DNA from: CAYMRL01 sp964398985
GTDB taxonomy: Bacteria; Deinococcota; Deinococci; Deinococcales; Trueperaceae
DNA: 64,000 nt
Direction of reading: 5' to 3'
Assembly (NCBI GenBank): GCA_964398985.1
Contig: CAYNOS010000008.1
Span: 1 to 64,000, forward strand
The notes under the pieces: generated by a model
The model's database searches: none
Seen by the model: only the letters and a program-made list of their open reading frames with translations
Told to the model about the DNA's origin: nothing
Position numbers and translations under genes: made by a program
Shown here: in pieces, positions 53,307 through 62,295 of the stretch
How positions within the stretch are numbered: position 1 is the first letter of the stretch
Layout of the letters: every line of letters starts with the position of its first letter

Positions 53307-54266
53307 GTGACCAGGGTCTTCGTCACGCGCTCGCTGCCGGAAGCGTGGCTGGCGCCGCTGGCCGAAGCCGGCCTGGAAGTGGAAGTGCGGGCGGCCAGCA
53401 GCCCGGCCTCCCGCAGCGACCTGCTCGACCGCGCAGCGGGCGCCGCGGCGCTGATCGCGTTCATCGGGGATCGCATCGACGCCGAGCTGCTGAACGCGGC
53501 CGGCCCGGGATTGCGGATCGTGGCCAACTTCGCCGTCGGGTACGACAACGTCGACCTCGAAGCCTGCCGGCGGCAGGGCGTGCTCGTCGCCAACACCCCG
53601 GGCGTGCTGACCGAGGCTACGGCCGACCTGGCTTTCGCTCTGCTGCTCGCCGTCGCCAGGCGCCTGCGGCAAGGGCACGAGTTGGTCGCGTCCGGCCGCT
53701 GGAGCGGTTGGGAGCCCACCCAGCTCCTCGGCGCGGCGTTGGACGGCAGCACGCTCGGCATCGTCGGCCTGGGCCGCATCGGCCAGGCCGTGGCGCGCCG
53801 AGGCGTCGCGTTCGGCATGAGGATCGTCTACACCGGCCGCAGTCGCGTCGCGGAGGCCGAGAGCGAGCTGGCTGCGCTGCAGCTCCCGCTCTCCGAGCTG
53901 CTGGCCGCCTCTGACTTCGTCAGCCTGCACTGCCCGCTCACCCGGGAGACCGCCGGGCTCATCGATGCGGCTGCCCTGGCACTCATGAAGCCGACCGCGG
54001 TGCTGGTCAACACCGCCCGCGGCGGGGTTGTCGACGACACCGCGTTGGCTGCCGCCCTCCGGGCGCAGCGGCTGTGGGGGGCGGGGCTCGACGTGTTCGA
54101 CGGCGAGCCCCGCGTCAACCCCGAGCTGCTCGACTTGCCCAACGTGGTGCTGGCGCCTCACGCCGGCTCCGCGACGGTAGCCGCGCGCTCAGCGATGGCG
54201 AGACTGTGCGTCGACGCGGTGCTGGCAGTACTCGAGGGTAGGCGGCCCGCCAACCTCGTCGCCTGA
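53307..54266 (+). CDS. D-2-hydroxyacid dehydrogenase (glyoxylate/hydroxypyruvate reductase type)
   Basis: A 319-residue NAD(P)-dependent dehydrogenase. The segment FAVGYDNVDLEACRRQGVLV, the nucleotide fold GIVGLGRIGQAVARR near residue 152, and the catalytic triad Arg (NTARGGVVDD), Glu (DVFDGEP) and His (LAPHAGSAT) are all present. The pattern is closest to glyoxylate reductases. GTG start; GGAG lies 11 bases upstream. Converges with gyrB. Confidence 0.9.
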   Translation: MTRVFVTRSLPEAWLAPLAEAGLEVEVRAASSPASRSDLLDRAAGAAALIAFIGDRIDAELLNAAGPGLRIVANFAVGYDNVDLEACRRQGVLVANTPGVLTEATADLAFALLLAVARRLRQGHELVASGRWSGWEPTQLLGAALDGSTLGIVGLGRIGQAVARRGVAFGMRIVYTGRSRVAEAESELAALQLPLSELLAASDFVSLHCPLTRETAGLIDAAALALMKPTAVLVNTARGGVVDDTALAAALRAQRLWGAGLDVFDGEPRVNPELLDLPNVVLAPHAGSATVAARSAMARLCVDAVLAVLEGRRPANLVA

Positions 54267-54288
54267 TCCTCGTGTCAGCGCTGTCGGC

Positions 54289-56241
54289 TCAAATGTCCAG
54301 ACGCGCCAGGTGGGCGTTCTCCTCGATGAACTGACGCCGCGGCGGCACTTCGGTGCCCATCAGGATCTCGAAGGTCTCGCTGGCCTCGAGCGCGTCGTCG
54401 ATCGTGACGCGCTTGAGCACGCGCGACTCGGGGTTCATCGTCGTCTCCCAGAGCTGCTCCGCGTTCATCTCGCCCAAGCCCTTGAAACGCTGGATCTCGA
54501 GCTTCTTGTCGCGGTTGGCGCGGGTCAGCTGCGTCAAGGCCGCGTCGTCGAACAGGTACTCGATCTCCTTGGCACGGCCCACCTTGACGCCGTAGAGCGG
54601 CGGCTGGGCGATGTAGAGGTAGCCGGCTTGGATCAGCTGCGGCATGTAGCGATAAAAGAACGTCAGCAGCAGCGTGCGGATGTGAGAACCGTCGACGTCG
54701 GCGTCCGTCATGATGATGATGCGGTGGTAGCGGACGTCCTCGATGTTGAAGTGGGCGTCGTCTCCGGTGCCCTCGATGCCGGCCCCGATGGCGGCCACCA
54801 TCGCGCGGATCTCGGCGTTCTTGAGGATCTTGGCGAGGTTCGCCTTCTCCACGTTGAGGATCTTCCCGCGCAGCGGCAGGATGGCCTGGAAGCGCCGCTC
54901 GCGGCCCTGCTTGGCGGTGCCGCCGGCGGAGTCACCCTCGACGATGTACACCTCGCTGACGGCCGGATCCTGAGACTGGCAGTCGGCGAGCTTGCCCGGC
55001 AGGTCGTCGTTCTCCAGCGGGTTGGCGCGGCGCACCAGGTCACGAGCCTTGCGCGCAGCCTCACGCGCGCGGGCCGCGTTAGCGGCCTTGTCGATCACGG
55101 CGCGGCCGACCTTGGGGTTCTCCTCGAGGTGCTCGCTGAGCTTCTCGTAGACCACCGAAGCGACGGCGGTCTGAGCCTCGGGGTTGAGCAGCTTGACCTT
55201 GGCTTGCGACTCGAACTGCGGCTCCTGCAACTTCACCGAGATCACGCAGTTGATGCCCTCGAGGAAGTCGTCGCCGGTGGGTGCCGGGTCGCCCTTCTTG
55301 AGGAGGTTCTTGCTCTTCATGTAGTTGTTCAGCACGCGCGTGTACGCGCTCTTGAAGCCGGTGAGCTGCGTGCCGCCGTCACGGTTGGTGATCATGTTGG
55401 CGTAGGTCAGGATCGTCTGCCCGAAGCCGGCCGTGTGCATCAGGCCCACGTCGACCTCGACCTCCTGAACGCCGCGGTCGGTCTCGACCTTGGCGGTACC
55501 GTGGATCTCGATCGGCTTCTCGTAAAGCGTCTTGGAGTCCTTCGCCAAGGTGGCCGCGAAGGCGGCGACACCGCCCTTCTCGAAGAACACCTCGCGCTTC
55601 GCCTCGGCGCCGCGACGGTCCTCCAAGGCGATCGTGACGCCACCCGTGAGGAACGCGAGCTCGCGCAGACGGCGCCTGACGCGCGAGTAATCGAAGCCCT
55701 CGATCTCCTTGAAGATGTCGTGGTTGGGGTGGAAAGTGACCGAGGAGCCACTCTCGTTCCTGGGAACGTCACCGATCACGTGCAGCGGCTCGACCACCGC
55801 GCCGTGCGCGAACGCGATCCGGTAGCGCTTGCCGCCGCGCGACACCTCGGCCACGAAGCTGTTCGACAAGGCGTTGACGACCGAGCTGCCGACGCCGTGC
55901 AGGCCACCTGAAACCTTGTACGCGCCCTCGCCGAACTTGCCGCCGGCGTGCAGCTCGGTGAAGATGACCTCGATGGCGGGCTTGCCTTCGGCCTCCATCA
56001 TGTCGACCGGGATGCCGCGGCCGTTGTCGTTGACGGTGGCGGAACCGTCGGGGTTGAGCACGACCTCGACGGTATCGGCAACACCGGCCAGGTACTCGTC
56101 GATGGCGTTGTCGATGATCTCCGTCAGCAGCTGGTGGTAACCATCGATGCCCGTGCCGCCCTGAACGTACATCGCAGGGCGCTTGCGTACGCCTTCGAGG
56201 CCCCGCAGGACCTTGATGTCATGTGCCGTGTAAGCGTTCAA
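54289..56241 (-). CDS. gyrB: DNA gyrase subunit B
   Basis: ATPase subunit that drives negative supercoiling. The 650 residues contain the GHKL ATPase motifs (EIIDNAIDEYLAG, VNDNGRGIPVDMM, GGLHGVGSSVVNALS), the Toprim domain (VEGDSAGGTAKQGRERRFQA, DADVDGSHIRTLLL), and the tail QRFKGLGEMNAEQLWETTMNP. The N-terminal MYVQGGTGIDGYHQLLTEI replaces the common YIGSTG...GLHHL wording, as in Deinococcota. TTG start after GGAGG with 7-base spacing. No gyrA is nearby. Confidence 0.95.
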   Translation of the reverse strand: MNAYTAHDIKVLRGLEGVRKRPAMYVQGGTGIDGYHQLLTEIIDNAIDEYLAGVADTVEVVLNPDGSATVNDNGRGIPVDMMEAEGKPAIEVIFTELHAGGKFGEGAYKVSGGLHGVGSSVVNALSNSFVAEVSRGGKRYRIAFAHGAVVEPLHVIGDVPRNESGSSVTFHPNHDIFKEIEGFDYSRVRRRLRELAFLTGGVTIALEDRRGAEAKREVFFEKGGVAAFAATLAKDSKTLYEKPIEIHGTAKVETDRGVQEVEVDVGLMHTAGFGQTILTYANMITNRDGGTQLTGFKSAYTRVLNNYMKSKNLLKKGDPAPTGDDFLEGINCVISVKLQEPQFESQAKVKLLNPEAQTAVASVVYEKLSEHLEENPKVGRAVIDKAANAARAREAARKARDLVRRANPLENDDLPGKLADCQSQDPAVSEVYIVEGDSAGGTAKQGRERRFQAILPLRGKILNVEKANLAKILKNAEIRAMVAAIGAGIEGTGDDAHFNIEDVRYHRIIIMTDADVDGSHIRTLLLTFFYRYMPQLIQAGYLYIAQPPLYGVKVGRAKEIEYLFDDAALTQLTRANRDKKLEIQRFKGLGEMNAEQLWETTMNPESRVLKRVTIDDALEASETFEILMGTEVPPRRQFIEENAHLARLDI

Positions 56242-56510
56242 GCCTTGACCTCCGCGCCGGGCCGCTCGCGCGCCAGCAGCGGCAGTTGGGGTGCCGCAAG
56301 CAAGCGAACCAGGGGGCGCGCCGAGGCGGGCCCAACTGCCGAATCATACCTTGCGCCGAGGTACTCGGTCAAACGGTTTTCGCCGTCTGGGACGCGGCTA
56401 TCGCCGTGTTTGGCGGCTGCGGCTCGAGGCCGGAGCGGCTGCCTCCGAAACGCTCCCGGCTCTCACAAGGGGAGCGTCAGCCAACCGCAGATCAGCCGCC
56501 GGCCAGGGAT
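56242..56510. other. Intergenic region between gyrB and the SDR gene
   Basis: A 270-base divergent spacer. Apart from the gyrB promoter and leader I see no gene; the part at 56375-56500 is GC-rich with no clear structure. Confidence 0.5.
56343..56372 (-). promoter_or_regulatory. Sigma-70-type promoter of gyrB
   Basis: On the minus strand TTGACC (56367-56372), an 18-bp spacer and TATGAT (56343-56348). The start would be near 56336, leaving a leader of about 95 bases with a ribosome-binding site. Confidence 0.7.
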
Positions 56511-56516
56511 TACACT
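56511..56516 (+). promoter_or_regulatory. -10 box of the SDR gene at 56524 (leaderless)
   Basis: TACACT, 7 bases before GTG 56524. Confidence 0.6.
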
Positions 56517-56523
56517 GCGCAGC

Positions 56524-57261
56524 GTGAACGAGACCTTGGCGAGGCGACTGACGGCTGGACACGTCGTGATCACGGGCGCCGGCGGCTCGGTCGCCCCGGT
56601 CGTCGCGCTCGAGTTCCTGCGTCACGGAGCCAAGGTCACCTTGGTCTCCCGAACGGGCAAGGAGCGCGAAACCGCGTCCCGGCTCAAGGGCGCCGCCGAG
56701 CTCGAGGGAGCCGGGAGACTGCTGGTGGTAGGCGCCGACCTCGCCGACGAGACGAGCGCTCAACAGGCGCTGCGAGACGCTGCTGCCCGCATGGGACGAG
56801 CGACCGTGTTGGTGAACATGGCCGGCGGCTACGCGGCGCGCAAGGCCGTCGAGGCAGGGCTGTCCGGGCTCGAGGAGCAGCTGAGCACCAACCTCAGAAC
56901 CGCGGTGAACGCTACTCTGGCCGCGCTGCCGAGCATGTTGGAGGCCGGCGACGGCGCCATCCTGGCGTTGGGCGCGGGCGCCGCGCACTCCCCTGCACCC
57001 GGCAGCACGGCATACGCGGCCGCGAAGGCAGCACTGGCGGCGTACTTCAGGTCGCTTGCCGCCGAGGTGGCCGCGGGAGGCGTGAGTGTCGGTGTGCTGC
57101 ATCCGATGGGCGCGATCGACACCAGCGCCAACCGCCTTGCGATGCCGCAAGCGGACACCAGCAAGTGGATCCGGCCGGCGGCCGTGGCGGAGGCGCTGCT
57201 CTATCTGGCCGGCGGCGAGGCCGGCGGCCGGGTCCGGGAGCTCGAGATGTTCGGCGGTTGA
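56524..57261 (+). CDS. SDR family oxidoreductase
   Basis: A 245-residue short-chain dehydrogenase. The cofactor loop is a variant, TGAGGSVAPVVALEF, in place of TGxxxGxG. NMAGGYAARK, the GAGAAHS serine region and YAAAK (Tyr-Lys) follow. The middle and end (LHPMGAIDTSANRLAMP) resemble SDRs near dihydropteridine reductases, but no function can be assigned. Confidence 0.8.
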   Translation: MNETLARRLTAGHVVITGAGGSVAPVVALEFLRHGAKVTLVSRTGKERETASRLKGAAELEGAGRLLVVGADLADETSAQQALRDAAARMGRATVLVNMAGGYAARKAVEAGLSGLEEQLSTNLRTAVNATLAALPSMLEAGDGAILALGAGAAHSPAPGSTAYAAAKAALAAYFRSLAAEVAAGGVSVGVLHPMGAIDTSANRLAMPQADTSKWIRPAAVAEALLYLAGGEAGGRVRELEMFGG

Positions 57262-57344
57262 CCAGCAGGCCGCGTGAACCGAAGTCGGGTGCCACGAGCC
57301 TCATCAGCCTGCGTTGCTTCGCGGGGGGCGGTGCGGCCGCCGCC

Positions 57345-58868
57345 CTAGCGGCCCGGGGAGGCGCCCAACAGCGAGGCCGCGAGACCCTGAAAGCTTCTCT
57401 TGAGCGCTCGCAGAGGCCGGTAGACGTTCTTCGACCAGGCCTTCTTGGCCGTCAACGGGTTGATGGGGTAAGCAAGCACCTCAGGCCACAGCTCGCCCGC
57501 GACGGCGATGTATAGCTCGGCTGCGCGGCCAGTGCGTGCCTCTTGCGGCGTCGACAGCATGTCGACGAGCAAGGTACGGCAGTTGTAGGGCAGGAACACG
57601 TCCTGCCAGGCGATGACGAACTCGGAGACGTTGTGCGAGAACCATGCTCCCGAACCGTGCTCCCAGAAGAGCAGGTCGAGCGGATCGTAGCCGTGGGTGT
57701 CGCCGAGCCCATCGAGATGGCGCTGAAGGCTCTCGACATACAAGTTCAGATGGTCGAGCCCACGCCGAAGTGCGAGAGCCCTGGCAGTGACCGCTTCGTC
57801 GGGCACCCCGGCAAGCGCGGACTGGTACCGGGCGCGCGCGTTCTCCGAGACGTTGCCGATGGCCGCGACGCGGTTCAATTGGTAGTACTCGAACTGGGAT
57901 TCCAACCCAGGAATGCGCTGTTGATGCGCATAAGGCACGCTGGCGCGAAACACCTCGGAGAAGCCACGCGATGCCTCCGTCTTCACCGCGATCATGTGAT
58001 GCTCCAGCCCCAGGTCAGCGAGCATGCGGCGAGGGATCTTCACATCGGGATGCCGAGGTCCGCGAACCTTGTCGACACCGGAGTAGTAGACGATCCTGTC
58101 TTTGACGCTGTGGCTTGCAGCGAGCATCAGACGGCTGTCGAGACCGGCGCTGACGCCCAAGGTCAGCTCGAAGCGGTTGGCGGCGGCGGCGATGAGGCCG
58201 GACAGTCGCGCGGCGACTCTCCCCTTCACCTCGGCGACGCTGCGCTGCACTCGCGGCTCGTTCGGCCAGTAACGGTGTGTCGTGCCGGACCTCAGGTGGA
58301 GACTGTGGTTAGGAAGGAGCCGTCGCACCTCCGCGTAGGGCGAGACCGACAACGGGAAGGAGTACTCGCTCGACCCGGCCATGAACTGCCGGATGTAGAG
58401 CGTGGCCTCGGGGTCCTCGTCGAAACCGTGCAGCTCAGCGAGCAGGTCGGGCTGCGCGGCGCACCACGTCTCGCCACCGGCAGTCGCGTGGAAGAGCTGC
58501 ATGGTGCCGTTGGCGTCGCCGACGACCTTGGGCTCGCCATCGTCGACGATCAGCAGGTACCGGCCACCCAGGGGCGCCAGGGCCTCGAAGAGATCACCGC
58601 CCGCGGCCACGGTCGCTGCGATGCGCCCGACGATCTCTGCGTCACCGTCACGGGGAGCGTCGGGATCGAGCAGGTAGCCGAGCAGCGTCAGCGTGACGCT
58701 GCCTCGTGTTGCGGTAAGCACGCTCAAATCAGGGTGCGAGGAGAGCGCGAGGCCGCCCGCCACCTCGGAGGCCTTCCAGCCATGGGTCACGAGATGCTGC
58801 TTCGGGCCCAACACGAACTGCATGCGCCTGTACTGCCGGTGGTATGGACCCAGAGCGATGTCGCCCAC
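57345..58868 (-). CDS. Asparagine synthetase-like protein without glutaminase cysteine (paralog 1)
   Basis: A 507-residue protein with the two-domain plan of asparagine synthetase B. The N-terminal Ntn-like domain is recognisable (LGGRYLLIVDDGEPKVVGDA, then WCAAQPDLLAE) but has no Cys at position 2 (it starts MGDIALG), so it cannot hydrolyse glutamine in the usual way. The C-terminal PP-loop ATPase has GVSAGLDSRLMLAAS near residue 242 and the adenylate region VYYSGVDK. It may amidate or cyclise an unknown acid with free ammonia or an internal amine, as beta-lactam synthetase does. A close paralog lies 150 bases upstream. GTG start after GAGGGAG. Confidence 0.75.
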   Translation of the reverse strand: MGDIALGPYHRQYRRMQFVLGPKQHLVTHGWKASEVAGGLALSSHPDLSVLTATRGSVTLTLLGYLLDPDAPRDGDAEIVGRIAATVAAGGDLFEALAPLGGRYLLIVDDGEPKVVGDANGTMQLFHATAGGETWCAAQPDLLAELHGFDEDPEATLYIRQFMAGSSEYSFPLSVSPYAEVRRLLPNHSLHLRSGTTHRYWPNEPRVQRSVAEVKGRVAARLSGLIAAAANRFELTLGVSAGLDSRLMLAASHSVKDRIVYYSGVDKVRGPRHPDVKIPRRMLADLGLEHHMIAVKTEASRGFSEVFRASVPYAHQQRIPGLESQFEYYQLNRVAAIGNVSENARARYQSALAGVPDEAVTARALALRRGLDHLNLYVESLQRHLDGLGDTHGYDPLDLLFWEHGSGAWFSHNVSEFVIAWQDVFLPYNCRTLLVDMLSTPQEARTGRAAELYIAVAGELWPEVLAYPINPLTAKKAWSKNVYRPLRALKRSFQGLAASLLGASPGR

Positions 58869-59016
58869 GCTTGCTCCCTCGCTTTCCCGGGAGCGTAAGC
58901 GCTGATGGAGCGCGCTGCACCTGTTCTTTTCACATCCGGGCGCAGCCTAGCGGGCGTGTCGACGGTGCGTGGCGCGCGCCGCCACCGGCCGTCGACCCGC
59001 TAGCGTTGCTGCGGCT
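58869..59016. other. Spacer between the two synthetase-like genes
   Basis: 148 bases between the tandem paralogs on the minus strand. It holds the ribosome-binding site of the downstream gene and a TACGCT that could be a -10 box about 30 bases before its start. No terminator hairpin is evident. Confidence 0.4.
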
Positions 59017-60612
59017 CTACAGCCCTGCGCTACCGGACCGATCGCCGAGCCGGTCGGCCTCGTGAGCCCGGGCCGGCGTGACCACCGCGTCACGGCCGGA
59101 GAGCGACGCGCTCAGGGTGCCGGCAAGCTCCAAGGCTCGCGTCTTCACCGCTTTCAGGGGTCGGTAGACGCGCTCCTTGAACCACAGCTTCGGCGTGAGC
59201 GGGTTGATCGGGTAGGCGAGCACCTCGGGCCACAGCTCTGAGGCGACGGCCGCGTACAGCTCGGTGGCCGGATCCATGCGCGAGGCCAGCGGTGCCGACA
59301 TCATGTCAACGAGCAGAGACCGGCAGTTGTATGGCACGAACACGTCCTGCCACGCTGAGACGAACTCGGTGACGTTGTTCGCGAACCAGTTGCCGGAACC
59401 GTATTCCCACTCGAGAAGGTCGAGCCAGTGGTAGCCATGGGTATCGCCGAGCTCGCCCACGTAACGCTCGAGATGTCGCAAGTGGAAGTGCAGATGTGCC
59501 TGCCCACGGCGCTCAACCAGGGTTCGAGCGGTGATCGCGTCGTGTGGGACATCAGGGAACATCGAGAGGTAGCCCGCGCGAGCGTTCTCCGAGACGTTCC
59601 CGATCACGGCCACGCGCCCGAGCCGGTACTTCTCGTACTGCGCCTGCAGGCCGGGCATGCGGGACTCGTGCGCGAACGGCACGCTCGCCCGGTACAGCTC
59701 GGCGAACTCGGGGGCCACCTCCTCTTTGGCCATGATCTGATGGTGTTCGAGGCCGAGGTCGCTGAGCATCTTCCGTGGGATCCGCACGTCGGGATGGTCT
59801 GGCCCGCGAGACTTGTCGACGCCCGAGTAGTAGACGATCCTCTCGCCGAGACCGCGGCTGGCAGCGAGCATCAGGCGGCTGTCGAGGCCGGCGCTGACGC
59901 CCATGGCAAGCTCGAAGCGGTTGGCCGCGGCCGCCATCAGGCCGGCGAGCCGGGAGGCGATGGCGCCCTTCACTTCGTCGACGCTGCGGTCGGGTCGCGC
60001 CTCGGTGGGCCAGTAGCGACGAACCGCGCCCGAATCCAGGTCCAGGACGTGGTTGGGCAGGAGGCGCCTCACGTGCCGGTAGGGCGAGCTGCTGAGCGGG
60101 AACGAGTACTCGTCCGAGATCGCCTTGAACTGACGGATGTGCTCGATCGCCTCGGGATCCTCGGCGAATCCGAGCACGTCGGCGAGGAGGTCCGGTTGGG
60201 CGGCGCACCAAGTCCGGCCCCCGGAAGTGGCGTGAAACAGCTGCATCGTCGCGTTGGCATCGCCGACGACCTTGACCTCGCCATCAGCGACGATCAGGAG
60301 GTAGCGGCCGCCGAGCGGTGCCAGTTCCCAGAACAGGTTCTCCCTAGCCGCCACGGCTGCCGCCAAGCGCGAGAGGATCTCCAGGTCGCCCGCCTGCGGG
60401 ACCTCCGGATCGAGCATGTAACCGAGGAGCGTGAGCCTAACCCCGTCGCAATCGGCGCTGACGACCTTGAGGTCGGGGTGGGCCGTCAGTCTCCGGCCGC
60501 CAGCGACCTTGTGCACGACCCAGCTGGCCGGCGCCGCAGCGTCCTCATCGGGCCCCAGCACGAACTGCATGCGCCGGTACTGCCTCACAGGGTCTATCGC
60601 CAAGCTGCTCAA
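59017..60612 (-). CDS. Asparagine synthetase-like protein without glutaminase cysteine (paralog 2)
   Basis: A 531-residue close paralog of the downstream gene: both start with QYRRMQFVLGP, share LGGRYLLIV, TWCAAQPDLLA, GVSAGLDSRLMLAAS, IGNVSENAR, LGDTHGY and end with LWPEVLAYPINPLT. There is no N-terminal Cys (MSSLAIDP), so glutaminase activity is not expected. The PP-loop Asp is kept. The C-terminus is about 25 residues longer and basic. TTG start after GGGGGAGG with 7-base spacing; TACCAT upstream may be the -10 box. Confidence 0.75.
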   Translation of the reverse strand: MSSLAIDPVRQYRRMQFVLGPDEDAAAPASWVVHKVAGGRRLTAHPDLKVVSADCDGVRLTLLGYMLDPEVPQAGDLEILSRLAAAVAARENLFWELAPLGGRYLLIVADGEVKVVGDANATMQLFHATSGGRTWCAAQPDLLADVLGFAEDPEAIEHIRQFKAISDEYSFPLSSSPYRHVRRLLPNHVLDLDSGAVRRYWPTEARPDRSVDEVKGAIASRLAGLMAAAANRFELAMGVSAGLDSRLMLAASRGLGERIVYYSGVDKSRGPDHPDVRIPRKMLSDLGLEHHQIMAKEEVAPEFAELYRASVPFAHESRMPGLQAQYEKYRLGRVAVIGNVSENARAGYLSMFPDVPHDAITARTLVERRGQAHLHFHLRHLERYVGELGDTHGYHWLDLLEWEYGSGNWFANNVTEFVSAWQDVFVPYNCRSLLVDMMSAPLASRMDPATELYAAVASELWPEVLAYPINPLTPKLWFKERVYRPLKAVKTRALELAGTLSASLSGRDAVVTPARAHEADRLGDRSGSAGL

Positions 60613-60707
60613 CTCCGAACCTCCCCCGTCATGGTTCGATGGTACCCGCAGCCTCTCACCACGTTCTTACTCGGCTCACACCACCCCGGCGTCAAGGCTC
60701 CAGAACG

Positions 60708-62291
60708 TCACCGCCGATAGGTGAACATGCCGCCTTTCACGGTTGCCAGCACCTCCAGGCCGTCGAGGCTCACCAAGGGATCGTGAGACAGGACGACCAT
60801 GTCGGCGTCGTAGCCGACCGCCAGCTTGCCGGAGCGATGCTCCCACTCGATCGCGTAGGCGGCACCGGTGGTGTAGGCAGCCAGGGCCTCGTCCGGCGAG
60901 ATCGCTTCGCCGGCGCCGAGCCTGCCACCTTCGACGCCCTGGCGTCGGCAGGCTGCCCTCAGCCCCGCGAACACGTCGGGCGAGGCGACAGGGGTGTCGG
61001 ATCCGAACGCCAGCTTGGCGCCGGCTCTCAGCAACGACCGCGTCGGGTAGGCACGTGCCACGCGGTCGGCGAGCAGGGTCGCGATTCCAGCCACGTCGAA
61101 GGTCAGGTGGATCGGCTGCATCGAGGTCACCACGCCGAGAGCGCCGGCTCTGGCCACGTCGTCCGGGTGCATGTGCTGAGCGTGCTCCAACCGGGGCCTT
61201 AGCCCGGCGGTTGCGAGCGCCTCGTGCGACGCCTCGAAGGCATCGATGACGGCGCGATTGGCGGCGTCACCGATGGCATGCACCACGGGCGCCAGCCCGG
61301 CGGCGGCGGCTAGCGGTACGCGTTCCATCAGGACCTCGGGGCCGTCGACGATGGTGCCGGTCTCGGAGGTGCCCGTGTACGGCTCGAGCATCCAGGCAGT
61401 GCGGCTGCCGAGCGCGCCGTCGACGAAGAACTTGGCCCCGCCGATCTGGTAGTTGCTGCCTCCCTGGCCGGTCGCCAGGCCGAGATCCGCGGCCGCCTCG
61501 ATGAGGGCGTGCGGCACGCAGGCCCACACCCGCAGCGGGAAGTCGTCGAGCGAGGCAGCCTTGGCGAGCGCCCGCGCATGACTGGGCGGTTCGGCCGCCA
61601 TGTGGTGCACGGTCGTGATGCCAAGCGAAGCGAGCTTGGATGCACCCTCCGCCAACGCCTTCGCCAGCCGCTGAGCGTCCGGGGCGGGCAGCGAGTCGGC
61701 GACCAGGCTTCTGGCCCCCTCGAGCAGCAGGCCGGTCGGTTGCCCCGAGGTTCCCCGGACCACGCCCGGCGCGCGCGCTGCCGCGGTCGCCCGGCCCTCG
61801 GAGTCGATGAGGCCCGCGGCCTCCAGCACGTCCCGACTCACCCAACTCGAGTGATGGTCCTGGCTCTCCATCATCATCGACCGGCCGCCGGCGGCGGCGT
61901 TCAGGGCTTCGGCCTCGGCGTCGCCGATCGCGGGCAGGCGCCAGGTGTTCAGCGCGAAGCCGGCGGCCAGAAGCCACTCGCCCTCCGGCAACTCCGCAGC
62001 GCGCCGCTGGATCGCGTCGAGCGCGGCTGTGAAGTCGGTGAACGGCGCCAGGTCGAGTTGCGTCAGCTCGAGTCCGAAGCGGGTCAGGTGAAGGTGAGCA
62101 TCGTGGAAGCCGGGCATCAGGCAGCCCGACCCGAGTTCCATGGTCTGGGTTCCGGGTCCGGCCAGGGCGTGGATGTCGGCGCTGGCACCGACGGCGAGGA
62201 TGCGTCCTCCGCGCACCGCGACGGCCGCTGCGCGTGGCCTCGCGGGATCCATCGTCAGCACCGAGCCGTGGAGTATCAGGTCTGCGTGCAC
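60708..62291 (-). CDS. Amidohydrolase family protein (YtcJ-like)
   Basis: A 527-residue metal-dependent hydrolase of the amidohydrolase_3 group. Metal-site motifs are MPGFHDAHLHLTRFG near residue 65, VVHAIGDAANR, LEHAQHMHPDD and FGSDTPVASPDVF. The N- and C-terminal beta-sandwich segments (ILHGSVLTMD; YDADMVVLSHDPL) are typical. Substrates of YtcJ-like enzymes are mostly unknown. It follows the enoyl-CoA hydratase gene by only four bases and should share its mRNA. Confidence 0.88.
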   Translation of the reverse strand: MHADLILHGSVLTMDPARPRAAAVAVRGGRILAVGASADIHALAGPGTQTMELGSGCLMPGFHDAHLHLTRFGLELTQLDLAPFTDFTAALDAIQRRAAELPEGEWLLAAGFALNTWRLPAIGDAEAEALNAAAGGRSMMMESQDHHSSWVSRDVLEAAGLIDSEGRATAAARAPGVVRGTSGQPTGLLLEGARSLVADSLPAPDAQRLAKALAEGASKLASLGITTVHHMAAEPPSHARALAKAASLDDFPLRVWACVPHALIEAAADLGLATGQGGSNYQIGGAKFFVDGALGSRTAWMLEPYTGTSETGTIVDGPEVLMERVPLAAAAGLAPVVHAIGDAANRAVIDAFEASHEALATAGLRPRLEHAQHMHPDDVARAGALGVVTSMQPIHLTFDVAGIATLLADRVARAYPTRSLLRAGAKLAFGSDTPVASPDVFAGLRAACRRQGVEGGRLGAGEAISPDEALAAYTTGAAYAIEWEHRSGKLAVGYDADMVVLSHDPLVSLDGLEVLATVKGGMFTYRR

Positions 62292-62295
62292 TACC

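Noticed and set aside
56242..56320. A TTG-initiated leader ORF overlapping the gyrB TTG
   Set aside because: gyrB has a strong GGAGG at good spacing and the candidate has no promoter-fixed start, so chance is the simpler explanation.
57290..57345. GC hairpin after the SDR gene as a terminator
   Set aside because: GGCGG/CCGCC can pair, but no T-run follows and the region is simply very GC-rich.
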